A stretch of 64,000 nt of DNA from Muscardinus avellanarius (GCA_963383645.1 OY726558.1:183017634-183081633); one strand, 5' to 3'. Shown: positions 1-13,378, counted from the stretch's first letter. Notes: generated by a model not told the origin, from the letters alone. Numbers and translations are program-made.

Positions 1-841
1 AGATATTTTCCTCTGCTTTACAAGTTGCTTTAGATATTTTCTAAACAAACTAGTACCATCCACTGTGGAGCTGTTGGATTTTTTAAAGTCTTTCTTTATA
101 GAACAATTAAACTGTAATTGTTGAGGCACTCGTTTTCCCTTTTCAATGTGATAAAAACCCTGCGTTTCCTTCTCCTGGGTTCTCTAAGCAGTCATTCCAT
201 GATTACTAACTACCACCACCAGAGGGTAGGCAGGATAAGGGCAAATCAGTGAAACTAAAAATTGCTACTTGCAAAGGACAATGGCAAACATTTCAGAAAG
301 AAATGAGACGAGTCAAGATAATTGGAGCCTCTTATTGTCGACCGGACAACAGCAGGAATAGTTTATAAATATATAGTTTCCAGAATCTTCTTTTATCTAA
401 ATAAGCATCATCACGATGATGAAGAAGAGAGAATAAAGTGCATTTTTTCAGCTGTTTCCCTTTCCTTGGTACGATTTTTTTCTTCACATCTGCATAAATT
501 GTAAATCTCAGACTCAGAGCCATTTACAAAGATAGCAACATTTAATGAAACCAAACTTAAGTCTTCTGAAATATTTGAAAAGAATTGCTTAAAAAAATAT
601 CGAAATCTAAATAAGGTTAGCATTTAGTATGGAATTTTCTTGAAAGGATTTTTGAAAATAAGCATTATTTAAAAAGTCATTTTGTTTTAACACTCGAAGG
701 ATAATTTCCTGGGGTGTCTCTGTAAGGCTGTAAATGCCATGTCAGAAATAAGATGGAGAGCCAGATAATAGTATGGACGGTGTTTCAGGTAATGAATGAT
801 AAAACATCAATTAAAAAAAACATGCATTTAAAAGAAAAAAG
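1..841. other. Intergenic, nothing recognised
   Basis: AT-rich DNA. Frames of 60-70 codons on both strands overlap each other and have no recognisable domain. Confidence 0.5.
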
Positions 842-1093
842 AGCCGGGCGTGGTGGCACACGCTTATAATCCCCGCGCTTGGGAGGCAGAAACAGGAGGA
901 TCACACAGGTTTGAAGCCAGCAGCGCTGGCTTAAGAGACCCTGTTTCCAAAAATAACAAAAAGTATAAAATAGGTCTGGGAGTGTAGCCCAGAGGTAGAA
1001 GGGCTTCCAGGAACCCCATTACCACCACCATACACACACAAAAAAAAAAAAAAGAAAGAAAGAAAAGAAAAGAAAAGAAAAGAAAAGAAAAGA
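842..1093 (+). mobile_element. B1/ID-type squirrel SINE with AAAGA-rich tail
   Basis: A full-length copy: 7SL-like start GCCGGGCGTGGTGGC, middle TTAAGAGACCCTGTTTCC, then a tRNA-like half (AGTGTAGCCCAGAGGT). The tail has grown into an (AAAGA)n microsatellite from about 1041. Confidence 0.85.
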
Positions 1094-1406
1094 GGTCATT
1101 ACCTGTGAGCAGGAAAAAATGCTTTACTTTTTCACACTGAAAATACAGGTAGGTCTTTTGAAAGGTAGCTGTTTAGTCATTCTCTACTTTGGTTTCTGAA
1201 GATGCTTCTTGATTTATATGACATGGAGGGATTCTGCCCACTTTTACATGCAGATCAACATAGATTTTCACATAAATAAAAGTTAACATATCAATTATTG
1301 TTATATATCTCCATTTTAAAACCAAATTTTAATTTTGCAAATTATTTTACCATTGCAAATTTTAATTTTGTTGAAACAACAGTTAAAATATTTTCTTGTG
1401 ATAAAG

Positions 1407-1412
<6 letters not shown>

Positions 1413-1475
<63 letters not shown>
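1413..1475. repeat. (CA)n(TA)n microsatellite
   Basis: About 34 bp of CA repeat run directly into about 28 bp of TA repeat. The compound tract is likely polymorphic. Confidence 0.95.
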
Positions 1476-1479
<4 letters not shown>

Positions 1480-3024
1480 TTTACACATTTTTGAGAAAAA
1501 ATATTTTCAGGTAAAATATTTGTAATTGACACCAAATGACAACAAACATTCAACATGGTCCCTCAAATATTTTTTATTATATAAAATTTTATAATGCATC
1601 CAGAATTTTAAAGTTGATATATTTAGTATTATATCCTATGTCTACAGAGAATCACATTTTGAAACTAGATTTTGATTTGTTAAATCATTTACATTCTTAG
1701 ATTTCAGAAACATTGTTAATTCTGAATAGATCAATTGAGATTATTCTGGACAAATAAACTTTCCAATTATTTTCCATTTTCATTAACATTGCATGAGAAA
1801 TTTGGTAATATTTTAATTTTAAAAAGTTAGGTTTATAATTCCCATATATAAAGGTATAATTTTTAAATTAAATTAGACATTCTTTCCTGGTGGATAATAT
1901 GGCTCTCTCTTCTGTTTGCATGTGCCCACTACTAAATATTTTAAAGTCTGTACGTTTAAAATAATTATTTTAACATATGTGTTTTACGGGTCATTATGGG
2001 CTATTTGGATAAGGATGTCTGTGAAGATTCAGATATGAATACTCATATTAACTTGGATCATTAAAAATGCATTTTAAAGTCTTCTTCTTGTACAAACCTA
2101 GACAAAAGAAAGCAGTTAGGTTCAGATTCTATGCACAACATGCCTCACCCTTTGCCTAACTATCAAAGCCACTAATTAGCAGCTGTTCAATTACTTAAAA
2201 TAGTCCAGGTATGCATACTGTAGCTAAGGATAGAATGCACAAGTAAAATAAAACGAGTAGTAGAGCCATTGTTTCCCTTTTAAAGGACAGTTGTTAAATG
2301 GGATCATATGCCTTGGCTCATTGTCATAACATGAGCCTGGATACGACTGAGGAACAGTAAATTCACAAATACTTGTAAAACATAATCATACCGTATACCA
2401 CTGAAAATACTAGTACTATGAATAAGTCAATAACTAACATAGTATTTATGGGCTAATTTTGTATGAATTAAGAACTACTAAAATTTCTCTTTGATGGTAT
2501 GAATCGTTCTGTGTAAAATTCTACAAAATAATCGTGTTGGATTTGAGATTTAAATAAAATATTTAGGGGAAATAATTGAACTGGTTAAATAATTTTAGCT
2601 AATAATTAATCATTGTTTTTAATGTATTATTTGCTGAATAATTTTAAACATCATATTTGTAGAAATAGAATAATTTAAGACACATGGCAAAGATGGACAA
2701 TTTCGATGGGTTTATAGCAGGACATATTTTCTTGATTTTAACTTGGTCATATAAAATATTTTGTTTGTCATTTTCTTGTATGTTTTACATTTCTTAGAAT
2801 CTCTCATTCTTTTTTAGTTTGGAAATGAGGATCAAAATGCTATATTACCTAAAATTTATCTCAAACCTGAAATTAAAAGCACTTTATGGGAAAATTAAAT
2901 CTAGGCTATTTTTTAAGTATCTTTTTTTTCATCTATAGCAAATAAGTCACTGCTTTCCAAATACTTTAAAAGTTTTTCGTTAGTATGATTTGTAAAAATG
3001 AAGAAATAAAAGTTGTTTGTTGTT
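1476..3024. other. Intergenic, nothing recognised
   Basis: Strongly AT-rich DNA with no repeat family or gene signal that I can name. Confidence 0.5.
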
Positions 3025-3125
3025 TAAAATGTTGATGTGTGCATGTATGTAGGCTTCTACCATCCTGTACCTCATTAAGATGTATGATTACAATGCACCA
3101 ATAAAAAAAGAAAATGATAATGAAA
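3025..3125 (+). mobile_element. L1 3'-terminal fragment
   Basis: Only the last part of an L1 3' UTR is present: GATGTATGATTACAATGCACC followed by AATAAAAAAAG. The same ending closes copies near 7150, 22260 and 60960, and appears inverted at 37560 and 56390. Confidence 0.65.
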
Positions 3126-3664
3126 AAAACAATAACATGTAAGAAACGCATTTATTTTCATTTCTAAAAGCACCAAACATCAAAAGCAATTAGGAGAATT
3201 GAAATTTTATTTCAGGATAATTTAAGTTAGAAAATATTTAATAGTCTTATCATATCAAAGATACAGACTAACAAAAAGGTTTTCACAAAAGTCTATATTC
3301 AACTCTCAACTTTGCTCTATTACAATTCATTCTAAATTTTAAAAAATGCTGTTAGGGTGTGTTATCAAATATACAGCATAGCACATATTCTAGGAATTTT
3401 CCATTCACACTAAGCAATTAAGTTCAAAGACATCATTAAAATGAACAAAAAAATATTTTTCTTTTTTTTCAGGACTTAATTTTCTTCATTCACTCAACAT
3501 TTAAAATTAGCATAAACACAATCATATATATTCTCTGGCTCCCTTTTCCCTATGGGGAATGTAAGATTTAATGGAAAGGAACATCAGATTTTCTTTTCCT
3601 ACAACTGCATCTATTCAGCAGCAATTCAGGATATAGATAAATCTACACATGTCTGTGTTGTTTT

Positions 3665-4375
3665 GAAAAGTTGAATTTAAACATCCACACAGCTGGTGGG
3701 AGTATAAACTGCTAAAACCAATTCAGAAAAATAATTTAACTTTCCTTGGTAAAGTTTAATATATGCATACCATGTAACCATCGCTGTTTATAATATTATA
3801 ATCTGGGGAAATTCCTCCACCCATGCACCATCCAAATTCATAGCAATATTGTTCACAACAGCACAAAACTTTGTATTACTCAACAGTCCAAAGTCAATGG
3901 ATACAGTTAGTGAATTATGGCAAGTTTATACACTGGAACACATTATGGGATGGAAAATCAATGAGACACATTTATGGGCATCAATGAGGAAGAATCAAAA
4001 TAAATTTAAAAAACAGGAAATAAAAAATTAAGTAAAAGAGGAATGCAATATGATTCCATTGATTTCAGTTTCCAAAACATGAAAACTAAACAACATTGTT
4101 TAGAAATACACCCAAACGTAGTAACGTTATAAAGCAAGACAATGATTATCACAGCATTTAGGATAGAGATGATTTCGTGGAATGAGAGAAAGCTACGCAA
4201 GGAGGATGAGTTTAGAACTTGGGGGCCATCAAGCATACCTGTGAAGTTTTATTTCCAGAGCCACGTGGTAAGTCCATAGAGTTTAGGATTTTTTGCTGTT
4301 TTCTTTCTCCCATTGGCGCTTTAATATTTTTTGCATATGTATATATCTTACAACATAAAAATAAAATAACAAATA
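3665..4375 (+). mobile_element. Old L1 (L1M-like) 3' end
   Basis: Carries the decayed end of ORF2 and 3' UTR of an ancient L1: 'GCTGGTGGGAGTATAAACTG', then 'GCAATATGATTCCATTGATT', ending in an A-rich stretch near 4370. Stops in every frame. Heavy divergence suggests an insertion predating rodents. Confidence 0.7.
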
Positions 4376-5302
4376 AAATTTGATTTAATCACAAAACTGA
4401 TTAGCCAATTGCTAGTCATTTTCAAATTGCATTCAGAATAGCCTACCTTTTTTTCTCTTCTCCCAGTAAACAAATAACTGAATGTGTGCCCCCCCCCCAA
4501 AATATGCTAAAGCTCAGAGTACACCAAGAGAGATATCACTTCTAACACAAAAGGAAATCAATGTAAATTGGTTGGAAGTAAATTACGGCACAGATGAGAG
4601 TTTAGGGCAGTGGTTTTCAACAGAATGATAGTGGCTCTCAGCCAAAAAAAGAGACGGGAGGAAGTGGGGAGCTGTGGACACACACTGAGGATAAGTATGA
4701 GCGTGGGGGAGGAAGGTCTGTAGAAGCCGCTTAACCACCATCAACTCCAGACTCTCAACCCTGAAACTGGCCAGGGGGAAAACCTTAAATATGAATAGTA
4801 TTGCCATTTTTCTTTTCAAATTGAAGACCCCAATCACCACATTCATTCACACACTTTCAACAGGTACTTAGCAAGTGCCTGCAATGTGCCAGGCACCTTT
4901 TCAAATAAAGCAGTGAACTGAACAAACAAAAACCTAACATTTAGAAAATTAAATACATTTAAATCAAGTAAAAAAAATACTGACAGGATTAGTACCGCTG
5001 TCTAGTGTGTTCATGGAAAATTACATTTATGAATTTTCTGTTAAAATACTTAACATTTATACCCATACATAGGCACCTAGAGCTCATTCCCGATCTTCTG
5101 ATATACTGTACATCAGGTCCTTTCTTTGAGTCAGATCATGCTGACTAGAAGCCTAAGTACCTCAATAAAGCACTGTGTATAAATTCCAGATTCAGTTTCT
5201 TCAGGTGAAATAAGAATTAAGATGGGCTAAAGTTTACCTTAGCTGATCATCTTAAAACACACTTTATCTGAGAGCTGGGATTTATTTGTTTTCAAACTTA
5301 TC

Positions 5303-5303
<1 letters not shown>
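4376..5303. other. Intergenic, nothing recognised
   Basis: Includes a short C run near 4489. A minus-strand frame at 4583-4846 has no recognisable content. Confidence 0.45.
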
Positions 5304-5391
<88 letters not shown>

Positions 5392-5394
5392 TTT
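5304..5394. repeat. (TG)n(TA)n(T)n compound microsatellite
   Basis: About 44 bp of TG, then about 26 bp of TA, then about 20 T residues, directly before a SINE. Confidence 0.95.
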
Positions 5395-5407
5395 ACTTAT
5401 GTCATTA

Positions 5408-5596
5408 AGTCAGGTGTAGTTACACACTTCTATAATCCCAGTACTTTGGAGGCTGAGACAAGAGGATTGAAAGTTCCGGGTCAACCTCAGTAATTTAGCA
5501 AAAGTGTCTTTCAAAATAAAAAACAAAAAGGCTGGGGATATAGCTCAGAGGTCAAAGACCCCAGGTTCAATCCCCAGTACCCCCCCCCAAAAAAAG
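5408..5596 (+). mobile_element. B1/ID-type SINE
   Basis: Diverged copy: TCAGGTGTAGTTACACACTT start, ID-like GCTGGGGATATAGCTCAGAG, ending CAATCCCCAGTACC and a C8A6 tail. Confidence 0.8.
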
Positions 5597-5981
5597 TTAT
5601 TAAAATAACAACTGAAACTTGCATAAAAAGTCTGGGAACTAACACAGTTTGGGGAACTAACCAGAAGATTGTTGATAAGTATCTAACTCCACTTCTGCCA
5701 TCAAAGATGAACAAACTTACTTGCGAGGTAGGAAACCCACTAGCTTTGAACATTCAGTGACTTTGGCATGTGTCTTATTTTAGGCACCAAATGAAGTACT
5801 GTTGATCAGGCATCAGTTAGAGAAGGCAGGCTGTCAGAACCAATTCTATGAAAAGAGTGGTCACAATACCAACAGTAAGTTGTGAGCAAGGTAACTCAAA
5901 TTCTGCAGTTCCTATGTGGAAGATACTGTCCCTTAAGATTAAACGGATATGGTTTTTAGTCTATGAACCATGATTTTTTGG

Positions 5982-5983
<2 letters not shown>

Positions 5984-6033
<50 letters not shown>

Positions 6034-6241
6034 GGGGATATTGGGGATTGAGCCCAGGGCATTCTACTTCCTAGCTACACTCCCAGCTTCCTTTTACTTT
6101 TTTTGTTGTTTTGTTTTGAAACAGGGTCTCACTGGGCTGCCCAATTACTCCCTACACTGCTGAGACTGTTCTCAAACTCTCAGTCCTCCTGTTTTGGCAT
6201 CGCACATCCTGGGATTACAAGTGTATTCCACCACACCTGGC
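5984..6241 (-). mobile_element. B1/ID-type SINE with (GT)n tail
   Basis: Minus-strand copy: GGGGATTGAGCCCAGGGCATTC on the plus strand is the ID-like half and CCTGGGATTACAAGTGTATT the B1-like half. The (GT)n at 5984-6031 is the complement of its CA-rich 3' tail. Confidence 0.8.
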
Positions 6242-6789
6242 AGTGAACCACTTTAAGAAGTACAATACCACCACCACTATCACCCCACATTCTGATCCTG
6301 TAGCTACCAGAGATAACATAACAAAAATATTAACATAGAAAACACCTCTTAAAGTTAATGAGAAAAAGATGTTGTTTCTGAAGATTAAAGGACTTTGATT
6401 AGATATGGAAATGCACAATAGGATGTATTGGATTTGACCCATTAAACAGTGTACATTTAAAAACGAAAACCCACATTGCTTTTTTCACCATACCTTGAAA
6501 ATCAAAACAATAATGAAAAGCTACGTTTCAAGTTTCACAACACTCCTGCAGAGCCTGCTGTGCTGTTCTTTGGGACAAACCTGTGGACCCCAAACAAACT
6601 TGTAGCCTTGGCACACAGGGTTGTTCCAGCAGCACCAATCAGGAAGGGCAAAGTCTTGACTTCTCAAAGTCTGACTCCCTCCTAGTATGAGCAGGAGCAG
6701 GTCTCTCCCAGCTGAGCTGCAAGCCAGAACCAGAAATATTAAGCCTGCACCCCTTAGTGTTGTGATGTCTCTGCAAAAAAGACTGAAAG

Positions 6790-6981
6790 CAGGCGTGGTG
6801 GCAAATGCCTGCAGTCCCAGTACTTGGAGTGATGAGACAGGATGATGGGAGATTCGAGGCCAGCCTCAGCAGTATAATGAGACCCTCAGTAACTTAGTGA
6901 GACCCTATTTCAAAATAAATATAGAGTTGGGAGTATAGTTCAGTGGTAGAATGCCTGTGTTCAGTGTTTCAATACCTAGTA

Positions 6982-7031
<50 letters not shown>
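6790..7031 (+). mobile_element. B1/ID-type SINE with (CA)n tail
   Basis: GCAGGCGTGGTGGCAAATGC start and CAATACCTAGTACCACACA end. The (CA)n at 6984-7031 replaces the A tail. An L1-type 3' tail follows (about 7085-7158, ending GTACCAATAAAAG). Confidence 0.8.
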
Positions 7032-7279
7032 GTCTCTGAAACTGGTTAAATACAAAAGGAAAAAACAAGTAATGAAGAAATGTGAGCATGGAAGTTTTAA
7101 TTGCTTTGAATCTCACTATGATTGATCATTATAATGTACCAATAAAAGTATTTAAAAGAAAAGAAAATGAACGCACTTATTTCTTGAACAAAATACAAAT
7201 GATGCAAAAATAAAACAACAGAAATGAATATGTTGTAATATTTTTTAAAAGGTATATAAAGGGTGGGGGGAGCAAGCCC

Positions 7280-7515
7280 TCGAGCGTGGTGGTGCCGACT
7301 TGTAATCCCAGTACTTGGTTGGCTGAGACTGGAGGATCCTGTTTTGCAGACAACCTCAGCTAGGTAGTGAGGCCCTCTGCAACTTAGTGAGACCTTGTTT
7401 CAAAATAAAGAATAAAAAATAGGGCTGGAAGTGTAGCTCAGAGATAGAATCCCCCTGGGTTCCATTCCCAGTACCAAGAAAAAAAAAGGAAGAAAGAAAA
7501 ACAAAAAAGGAAGCC
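7280..7515 (+). mobile_element. B1/ID-type SINE
   Basis: CGAGCGTGGTGGTGCCGACT start; GTGTAGCTCAGAGATAGAAT and CCATTCCCAGTACC mark the ID-like half; purine-rich tail. Confidence 0.8.
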
Positions 7516-8082
7516 TAGAAAGAGACCCGTCTCTTCTGTACCTGAGCCTGGTTGGGTAGAATGGAGGGTCTGGAAGTGGCGCGGGAGCCTCAGCTGCAAG
7601 GGCTAGGGTACAGCCCTGGGCACAGTGATCCTTACCTAGCGCTAAGCCACCCAAGTACAGAAGGCAAAGCTGTGGTCCACACCTGGGGCCTTGGACTTTC
7701 CAAACCATCTTGGTGAGCAAGCTTTGCCTCTCAAAATCTAGTTCTGCCATCTTGGGCCGCTAGTCCCTCAAAGCTAAAGTCCAGAAGACCCTAGACCTAT
7801 TGGAGCAGCTTTCTGGGACCAGACTCATACCACACACTGGCATCAGATTTCTGCCGCACCATGTGGGCCCTACAGCCACTCTGATACCCCATCCCTGCCC
7901 CAGGAGGAAGCCAGGTGATGGTGTTCATCACAGATACAGAAGAGGAAAACACTCAGGAACGATGTGGTGCTGCCTCTGGAACCGTGTCCAGCGGGACCTG
8001 GAGTTTTTGTCGCATTTTTCAGTCTGACATGAGGAGGCTGCACCCTGCCAGTTGGACCTCAATTTAAAATGGAGACTTCAAA

Positions 8083-8311
8083 CCGGGTGTGGTGGTGCAC
8101 GCTCATAATCCCAGGACTTGGGATGCTGAGACAGGAGGATCACAGATTCAAGGCCAGTCTCAACTACTTCTTGAGGCCCTCTGGAACTTAGTGAGATGCT
8201 TTTCCAAAAATAAAGAATGAAAAATAGACTGGGAGTGTAGCTCAGAGGTAGAATACCTCTGGGTTCTATTCCCAGTGCCACAAAAATTAATTAATTAATT
8301 AATTAATTAAA
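8083..8311 (+). mobile_element. B1/ID-type SINE with (TTAA)n tail
   Basis: CCGGGTGTGGTGGTGCACGC start, ID-like half GTGTAGCTCAGAGGTAGAAT, and a TTAATTAA-type simple repeat tail at 8287-8310. Confidence 0.85.
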
Positions 8312-8967
8312 ATAAAATGGAGACTTTGGGAGACATCTGCCATCAGAAGGATTCAAGGAATATCCTGGGTGAACCATCTATCTTCCCTGAACTTTTAAAA
8401 GTGTTCGTGGCATAGAGTTTCTTTTCCTCTGAAATAAATTTTTAAAGTAACTGAGCTTTGATAACTTGGCTGCATTCAATAAAATAGCTGAAAATGTATT
8501 TGTTTTATAAATCAAGATTTTCAGGGGAAAAAAATTAAGATTTGAAATCACTAGTATTTCTGATTCTAGGCATTTGTATTTCACAGCCCAGTCTTTTGTT
8601 TGCTCATGTTTAACTTTTTAAAATTGTATTTATTTGATTTAAACAAACACTATTCCTCAAACATCAAACTAGACATTTTAATCCCATAGAACAAGCCTAT
8701 ATTCTAACAATAAAATCTGTAATTCTAAACTGAATTTATTTTTAAAACTTACCAAAATAATATTGATGTTGTGCTTATTTTTCTCATTTTTTCCCTATTC
8801 ACTGTAAATTCTGGCATGGATTTTCACCAGTGTGAAGGCAAGTATTTGTGGGCCACATTGTCCTAAGTCACTTTGATAGCTAAATATGTAAACCAAGAGC
8901 ACTAAAGGTATGCTTACTTACATCATTGCTCTTATGTACCAGCCAACCTTACTGAGAAAAATCTTCC

Positions 8968-9378
8968 TGCCTTAACCCATTTTCCTTTGCTGAAACAAAA
9001 TATCTGAGGCTGGTTAGTGAATAAAGAAAATAAGATTATTTGGTTTATAATTAGGGAGGCTGAAAGTCTGAGATCAGCCCTATGAGTTGGCCTTAGGTGG
9101 GTGAGGACCACTTAGAGGATAGCTTCTGGTAAGATAGAAAGCCCAGAGCAGTGTCCTCTCTTGTTCATTTATAACAACTTTCACGGAACAAACAGGAGAC
9201 TCAGGAGAACTACAAATTATGTTAATTTTTTCCCAGGGCAGTGAGCCCAGTAACTAATTACCATGCACTCAACTCCACCTCTTAAAGGACCCACTATTTC
9301 CCAAGATCATGTCAAAAGGACAAAGCTTCCAACACATGAATTCTTGAAGACACGTTGTCTCATATCCAAATCCTGGCA
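8968..9378 (-). mobile_element. MaLR-type solo LTR (approximate edges)
   Basis: The plus strand shows AACCCATTTTCCTTTGCTG then AAATATCTGAGGCTGG. This is the complement of the MaLR LTR 3' end seen in plus orientation at 57901-57946. TTCCAACACATGAATTC lies near its other end. It is followed by a (CCCT)n tract at about 9379-9403. No matching target duplication was found. Confidence 0.65.
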
Positions 9379-9751
9379 CCCTCCCTCCCTCCCTCCCTCC
9401 TTCCTAGAAATAGGTACATACTCTAACCATGGAGAGAAAAAAGCCTGACAATAAAGCTATTTTTATAGCTCTCTTCTTCTGTCTGCTTGAAGGAAGATGT
9501 ATAGTCAATGAGAAAAGCGCACTGATGTGAAATTGCTGGACGGATGCCGCGGTTTCGACACTCCCCACTAGGTCATTTTTAATTTGGGATGCAGAATTCC
9601 TAGTTTGCTCAGCAAGGTGATCCGCTGCCACTTGCATAGAGAAAACAGGAAAGCAAAGGGCTCATCTCTTGGACATTTCAACCATACTTCATGTGTTCAG
9701 TGGAGAAAGTGACTAGAGATTTGTTAATATAACAAACCACACCTAGAGGTG

Positions 9752-10161
9752 TGTCAAGATCCCAGTCAAGAACCAGCTATGGTTGCAGATGGTGAAATTC
9801 CCAGGATGAGGAATTCCAGGAGAGCCACCGTCTGGAGGAGAACAAGCAGCAACTTTATTCTACAGACTCTCTCCTTATATAGGGATTGTACATGAGATGA
9901 CCCACACGCACATCAGTGTGGCCATGCCTATGCCTGTTACAATTCATTCAGTCATTGCACACATGTGTTGCACCTTATGTAGGCACTGTACATGTGTGTC
10001 ACATGTGGCACAGACACTGCACACAGCTATATGCAATACACATGAGAGAGATGTGCAGCACCGGCTATCATGAGGGAGATGCGAACATCCGTGACTGTAC
10101 AGGATATGCACCTCTCAGTGGCTGCATGGGGACGAGGAATCACTCCACCCGAGTCCCCACA
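9752..10161 (-). mobile_element. Unclassified solo LTR, copy A
   Basis: On the minus strand it starts TGTGGGGACTCGG and ends GGGATCTTGACA, with a TATA-like CCCTATATAAGG and a poly(A)-type AATAAA. It shares GTTCTCCTCCAGA and ATCCTGGGRATTTCACCA blocks with the copy at 18550, which lies in the opposite orientation. It is LTR-like by TG...CA ends and promoter/poly(A) layout. The family is not recognised and no target duplication was found. Confidence 0.6.
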
Positions 10162-10782
10162 AATAGAAATGTATATGACATTCTTTCTGAGATTTTCTTG
10201 TGCATGTCGACTTCGTGAACTGCTTTATTAACGGTGTGGTTTAATGAATCAGAAAGGCCTATGTTTGATTCCTGGCTCAGGTTGTGAGTAGATTGAGAAT
10301 AAGCTCTGCTGCTTCTCTGAGCGTCAGTTTCATCTTTTTCAAAGCAATGGTGGTAATCTCTATTTTACTAAGTCATTGTGAGAATTAAAACTGCTAGATG
10401 TGACGTGAAAGTATATTTTTTAACTTTGAATATATGAGACAGAATATGCATATTTATGCATTGAGTTGAACATGAAAAGGAGCTATAAATTACACACATT
10501 AGGAAGGATGAAGCAATAGACTCATTACCTGCACATGATAGAATTGTACATCTGGGTTGGGAGTAGAGTGAAATCTTAGAAAATGGACTCTCTTGCCTCT
10601 GCCTGAATGCAAGAAGTGGGTCCCACATTCTTCTTTGGCAAGTAACTCTGAATAGCCACAGGCCAAAAGGGAAACTTGCAGATATGCAAGTAAATTTGTG
10701 CCTCCACAGACTTTAAAAATGAGTTTAGTTTCATAAGTCATGGCCAAATAGCTTGGTTGCTTGCTTGCTTTCTTCCTTTTTG
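10162..10782. other. Intergenic, nothing recognised
   Basis: Two overlapping minus-strand frames of about 85 codons have no domain signature. TGATTCCTGGCTCAGGTTGT and similar text may be an old MIR-type SINE, too diverged to call. Confidence 0.4.
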
Positions 10783-10983
10783 TGTGTGTGTGGTACTAGG
10801 GATTGAGCCCAGAGGCATTCTACTGCCAAGCTACACCCCCATCCCATTTTATTTTTATTTGGAAACAGAGTCTTGCTAGTTTGATGGAAGTCTCATTACT
10901 TGCTGAGACTGTCCTTGAACCTGTGATCCTGTCTCAGCCTTCCAAGTACTGGGTTGCAAGTGTACACCATCCCACCAGGCCAA
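10783..10983 (-). mobile_element. B1/ID-type SINE
   Basis: Plus-strand GGTACTAGGGATTGAGCCCA, then TTTATTTGGAAACAGAGTC and TACACCATCCCACCAGGCC: ID half then B1 half in reverse. Confidence 0.8.
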
Positions 10984-12102
10984 ATAGTTTTCTCTGGCTC
11001 CCCCTGGTCCATCTGTGCTTAAGCAATCAAGAACTTTCTGTGATCTTGACGGTCTAAAAATGCCAGCAGGGCAAGAAGAACAAACAGGCCTCGAGAGCAA
11101 TCACAACAAACCCATCCTCCACTAGGGTAGAGGATCAGAGCTCAGACTGTGTAGGCAGATTGCCCGAGCGTGAATCCTGGCTCCCCACACTTGCTCTGTG
11201 ACCTCAGAGAAATGAATCAGCCCCTCTGAACCTAGGTTTCCTTATCTCTAAAATGAAAACCACTATATCAAGTAGGGATTCATTAAGGGCATTTTTAAAA
11301 TGTTTCTACCATCTTATTCTTTAAAAAAAAATAGACCGTTTTAACACAAAACAATAAAATGGATGTATTTAAGAATAAATAACAGTTGTCAATATGAAAT
11401 GTATTGGGGATTTTCAGAACAACAAGATTGTCCTTATTTTTCTCTTTTAATCCTGAGTTAGGGCACATTATCTGTTCAGAGAACAGCATGGGAAATACTG
11501 CCATAGACCACACTGTCCATAGGACTGTTTAGCCCATGGTCCCTGAGCATACTCACTTTTATGCCTTAGACTTGGGATCTATCAAGTCTCAGAAGTTGAT
11601 CTTGCTTCTAGAGAATGATATAAGGAGTCAGACTACAGTTTTATAGACCCAAGTTATTCTAACTCCTTACAGGTCTCAAATACACTTTACTAAACACTAA
11701 GGTAACCTATATTCTATATTGCATGCTTGAAATTAGGCTTCCTAAACATCGTGACATGTAAATTAACAAACTTGATGTAAATAACGTGTGTTAATATCTA
11801 AACAAATGCATTCCTACTATTCTAAGTGGACATTATATACTTTAAACATATTAAAATACAACATTCTGTAATGCCTTTGATGTAAGACCAAGGCCTATTC
11901 AGGTATAGTTTCACTGATAAGAATTTTGTTGATTAGAACAGGCTCTTCACATAAACACCTATATTCCTAATATATCCTCAAAGATTTCTAATACTGGCTT
12001 TATAAAAATTAAAAAAACATAAAATATGCAAAATAATGCAATAATTTTTGGAATTAGGGTTTGTTTTGTCATAACTTTTTATAGTTTCTCACACATATGT
12101 TT

Positions 12103-12104
<2 letters not shown>
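10984..12104. other. Intergenic, possible old MIR fragment
   Basis: GTGAATCCTGGCTCCCCACA, TTGCTCTGTGACCTCAGAGA and GAACCTAGGTTTCCTTATCT (11170-11250) match the general pattern of a MIR element. The rest is unassigned. Confidence 0.45.
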
Positions 12105-12143
<39 letters not shown>

Positions 12144-12357
12144 ATTTCTTTTTCTAATTTTTTTATTTTTTGTGGTACTGGGAATGTAACCCACCGGCAT
12201 TCTACCTCCAAGCTACACATCCAGCCCTATTTTTTGTCTTTTGTTTTTTGAAACAGGGTCTCACTGAGTTGCGAAGGGCCTTGCTAAGCAGCTGAGGCTG
12301 TCCACAAACCCCGCCTCTCGAATGCAAGGAATACAAGCATGCACCCCCATGTCAGGC
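12105..12357 (-). mobile_element. B1/ID-type SINE with (TG)n
   Basis: (TG)n at 12113-12138 precedes GTGGTACTGGGAATGTAACC; it ends GCATGCACCCCCATGTCAGG. Reverse-oriented copy with moderate divergence. Confidence 0.75.
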
Positions 12358-12461
12358 CCACACATATGTAATTTAACAGTATTTTTTTATGATATTGTTT
12401 GTAGGGTAGTCTTTCTAAAGAATTTAATTTAGTTTGCTTAGATGTAAAGTCTTTTGTTTTG

Positions 12462-12672
12462 TTTGGAGGGAGAGTACTGGAGCTTGAACCGAGAGGCTTT
12501 CTACCATTGATATTATACCTTCAGCCCTAGTTTATTTTTTTATTTTGAAATAGGGTCTTGCTCAGTTGTTGAGGGACCTCACTAAATTGCTGAGGGTGGC
12601 CTCAACTATGTTATCCTTCTCTATCAGCCTCCCAAGTACTGGGATTACAGTTGTGTTCCACCACTCTGCTTA
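12462..12672 (-). mobile_element. B1/ID-type SINE
   Basis: Diverged reverse copy: GTACTGGAGCTTGAACCGAG to CTGGGATTACAGTTGTGTTC. Confidence 0.75.
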
Positions 12673-13378
12673 AGTTTTTCCTTCCAAGTCTCATTTCAAC
12701 ATTTTATGCAATATTTAAAGCTGTTACATAATTATAATGACAACTAGCATAAACACAACTAACATTCAGCAAGACCCTATCTTGGCCTGGTGGGAACAAA
12801 TATAGAGCCTATTGGAAGGAAACCTAATTCTAGTGAATACTCTGGATTTGAATCAATATATCTGTAGAGGAAAAAGAAAGCTTTGATTAATGCAGTGATT
12901 ATAAGAAAACATATATATTTGAGCTATTTTTTATTTCTTTACTAAAAAGCTAATCATGTGTAAATCTTAGCAGTCATTATTAAATGACCCAGAGAAATTT
13001 GGAATGATAATATTCTTTATCAACCACAAAATTTAAATAAAAAGTTGTATTTGGAATATATTTGCTTTTAAAAAATGACAATAGGTCTTGTGCAGCAATA
13101 TTGGATCTACCCCACTTCTTATTGAGATTTTTATGTTAGCAACAGACACACTACTATATAGATAAGTTTCGTTCCTTCATCTTGCCCTCCTCATGTCCTC
13201 GGTCAGAAACTCACAGTTTTTATCGCCTTTCTCTCTTACTGCTTCTTTCACTCCCATAATAAATAATATGCTGTTTCCTACCTGGTCCAGTACTTAAAAT
13301 TTTTGATCTCCACAATTTCTCCTCAATGTTCTCCCAGATAGGTATTTTCCTACTCCATGTTTCAGTCCTTCATCTTTT

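Noticed and set aside
5520..5580. tRNA gene suggested by GTAGCTCAGAGG-type box A and GGTTCAATCC box B
   Set aside because: These are the ID-like halves of SINEs here and in every other copy; no cloverleaf can be completed.
9916..10218. 100-codon plus-strand frame with many His and Cys codons
   Set aside because: It lies antisense within an LTR and owes its composition to CA/TG-rich sequence.
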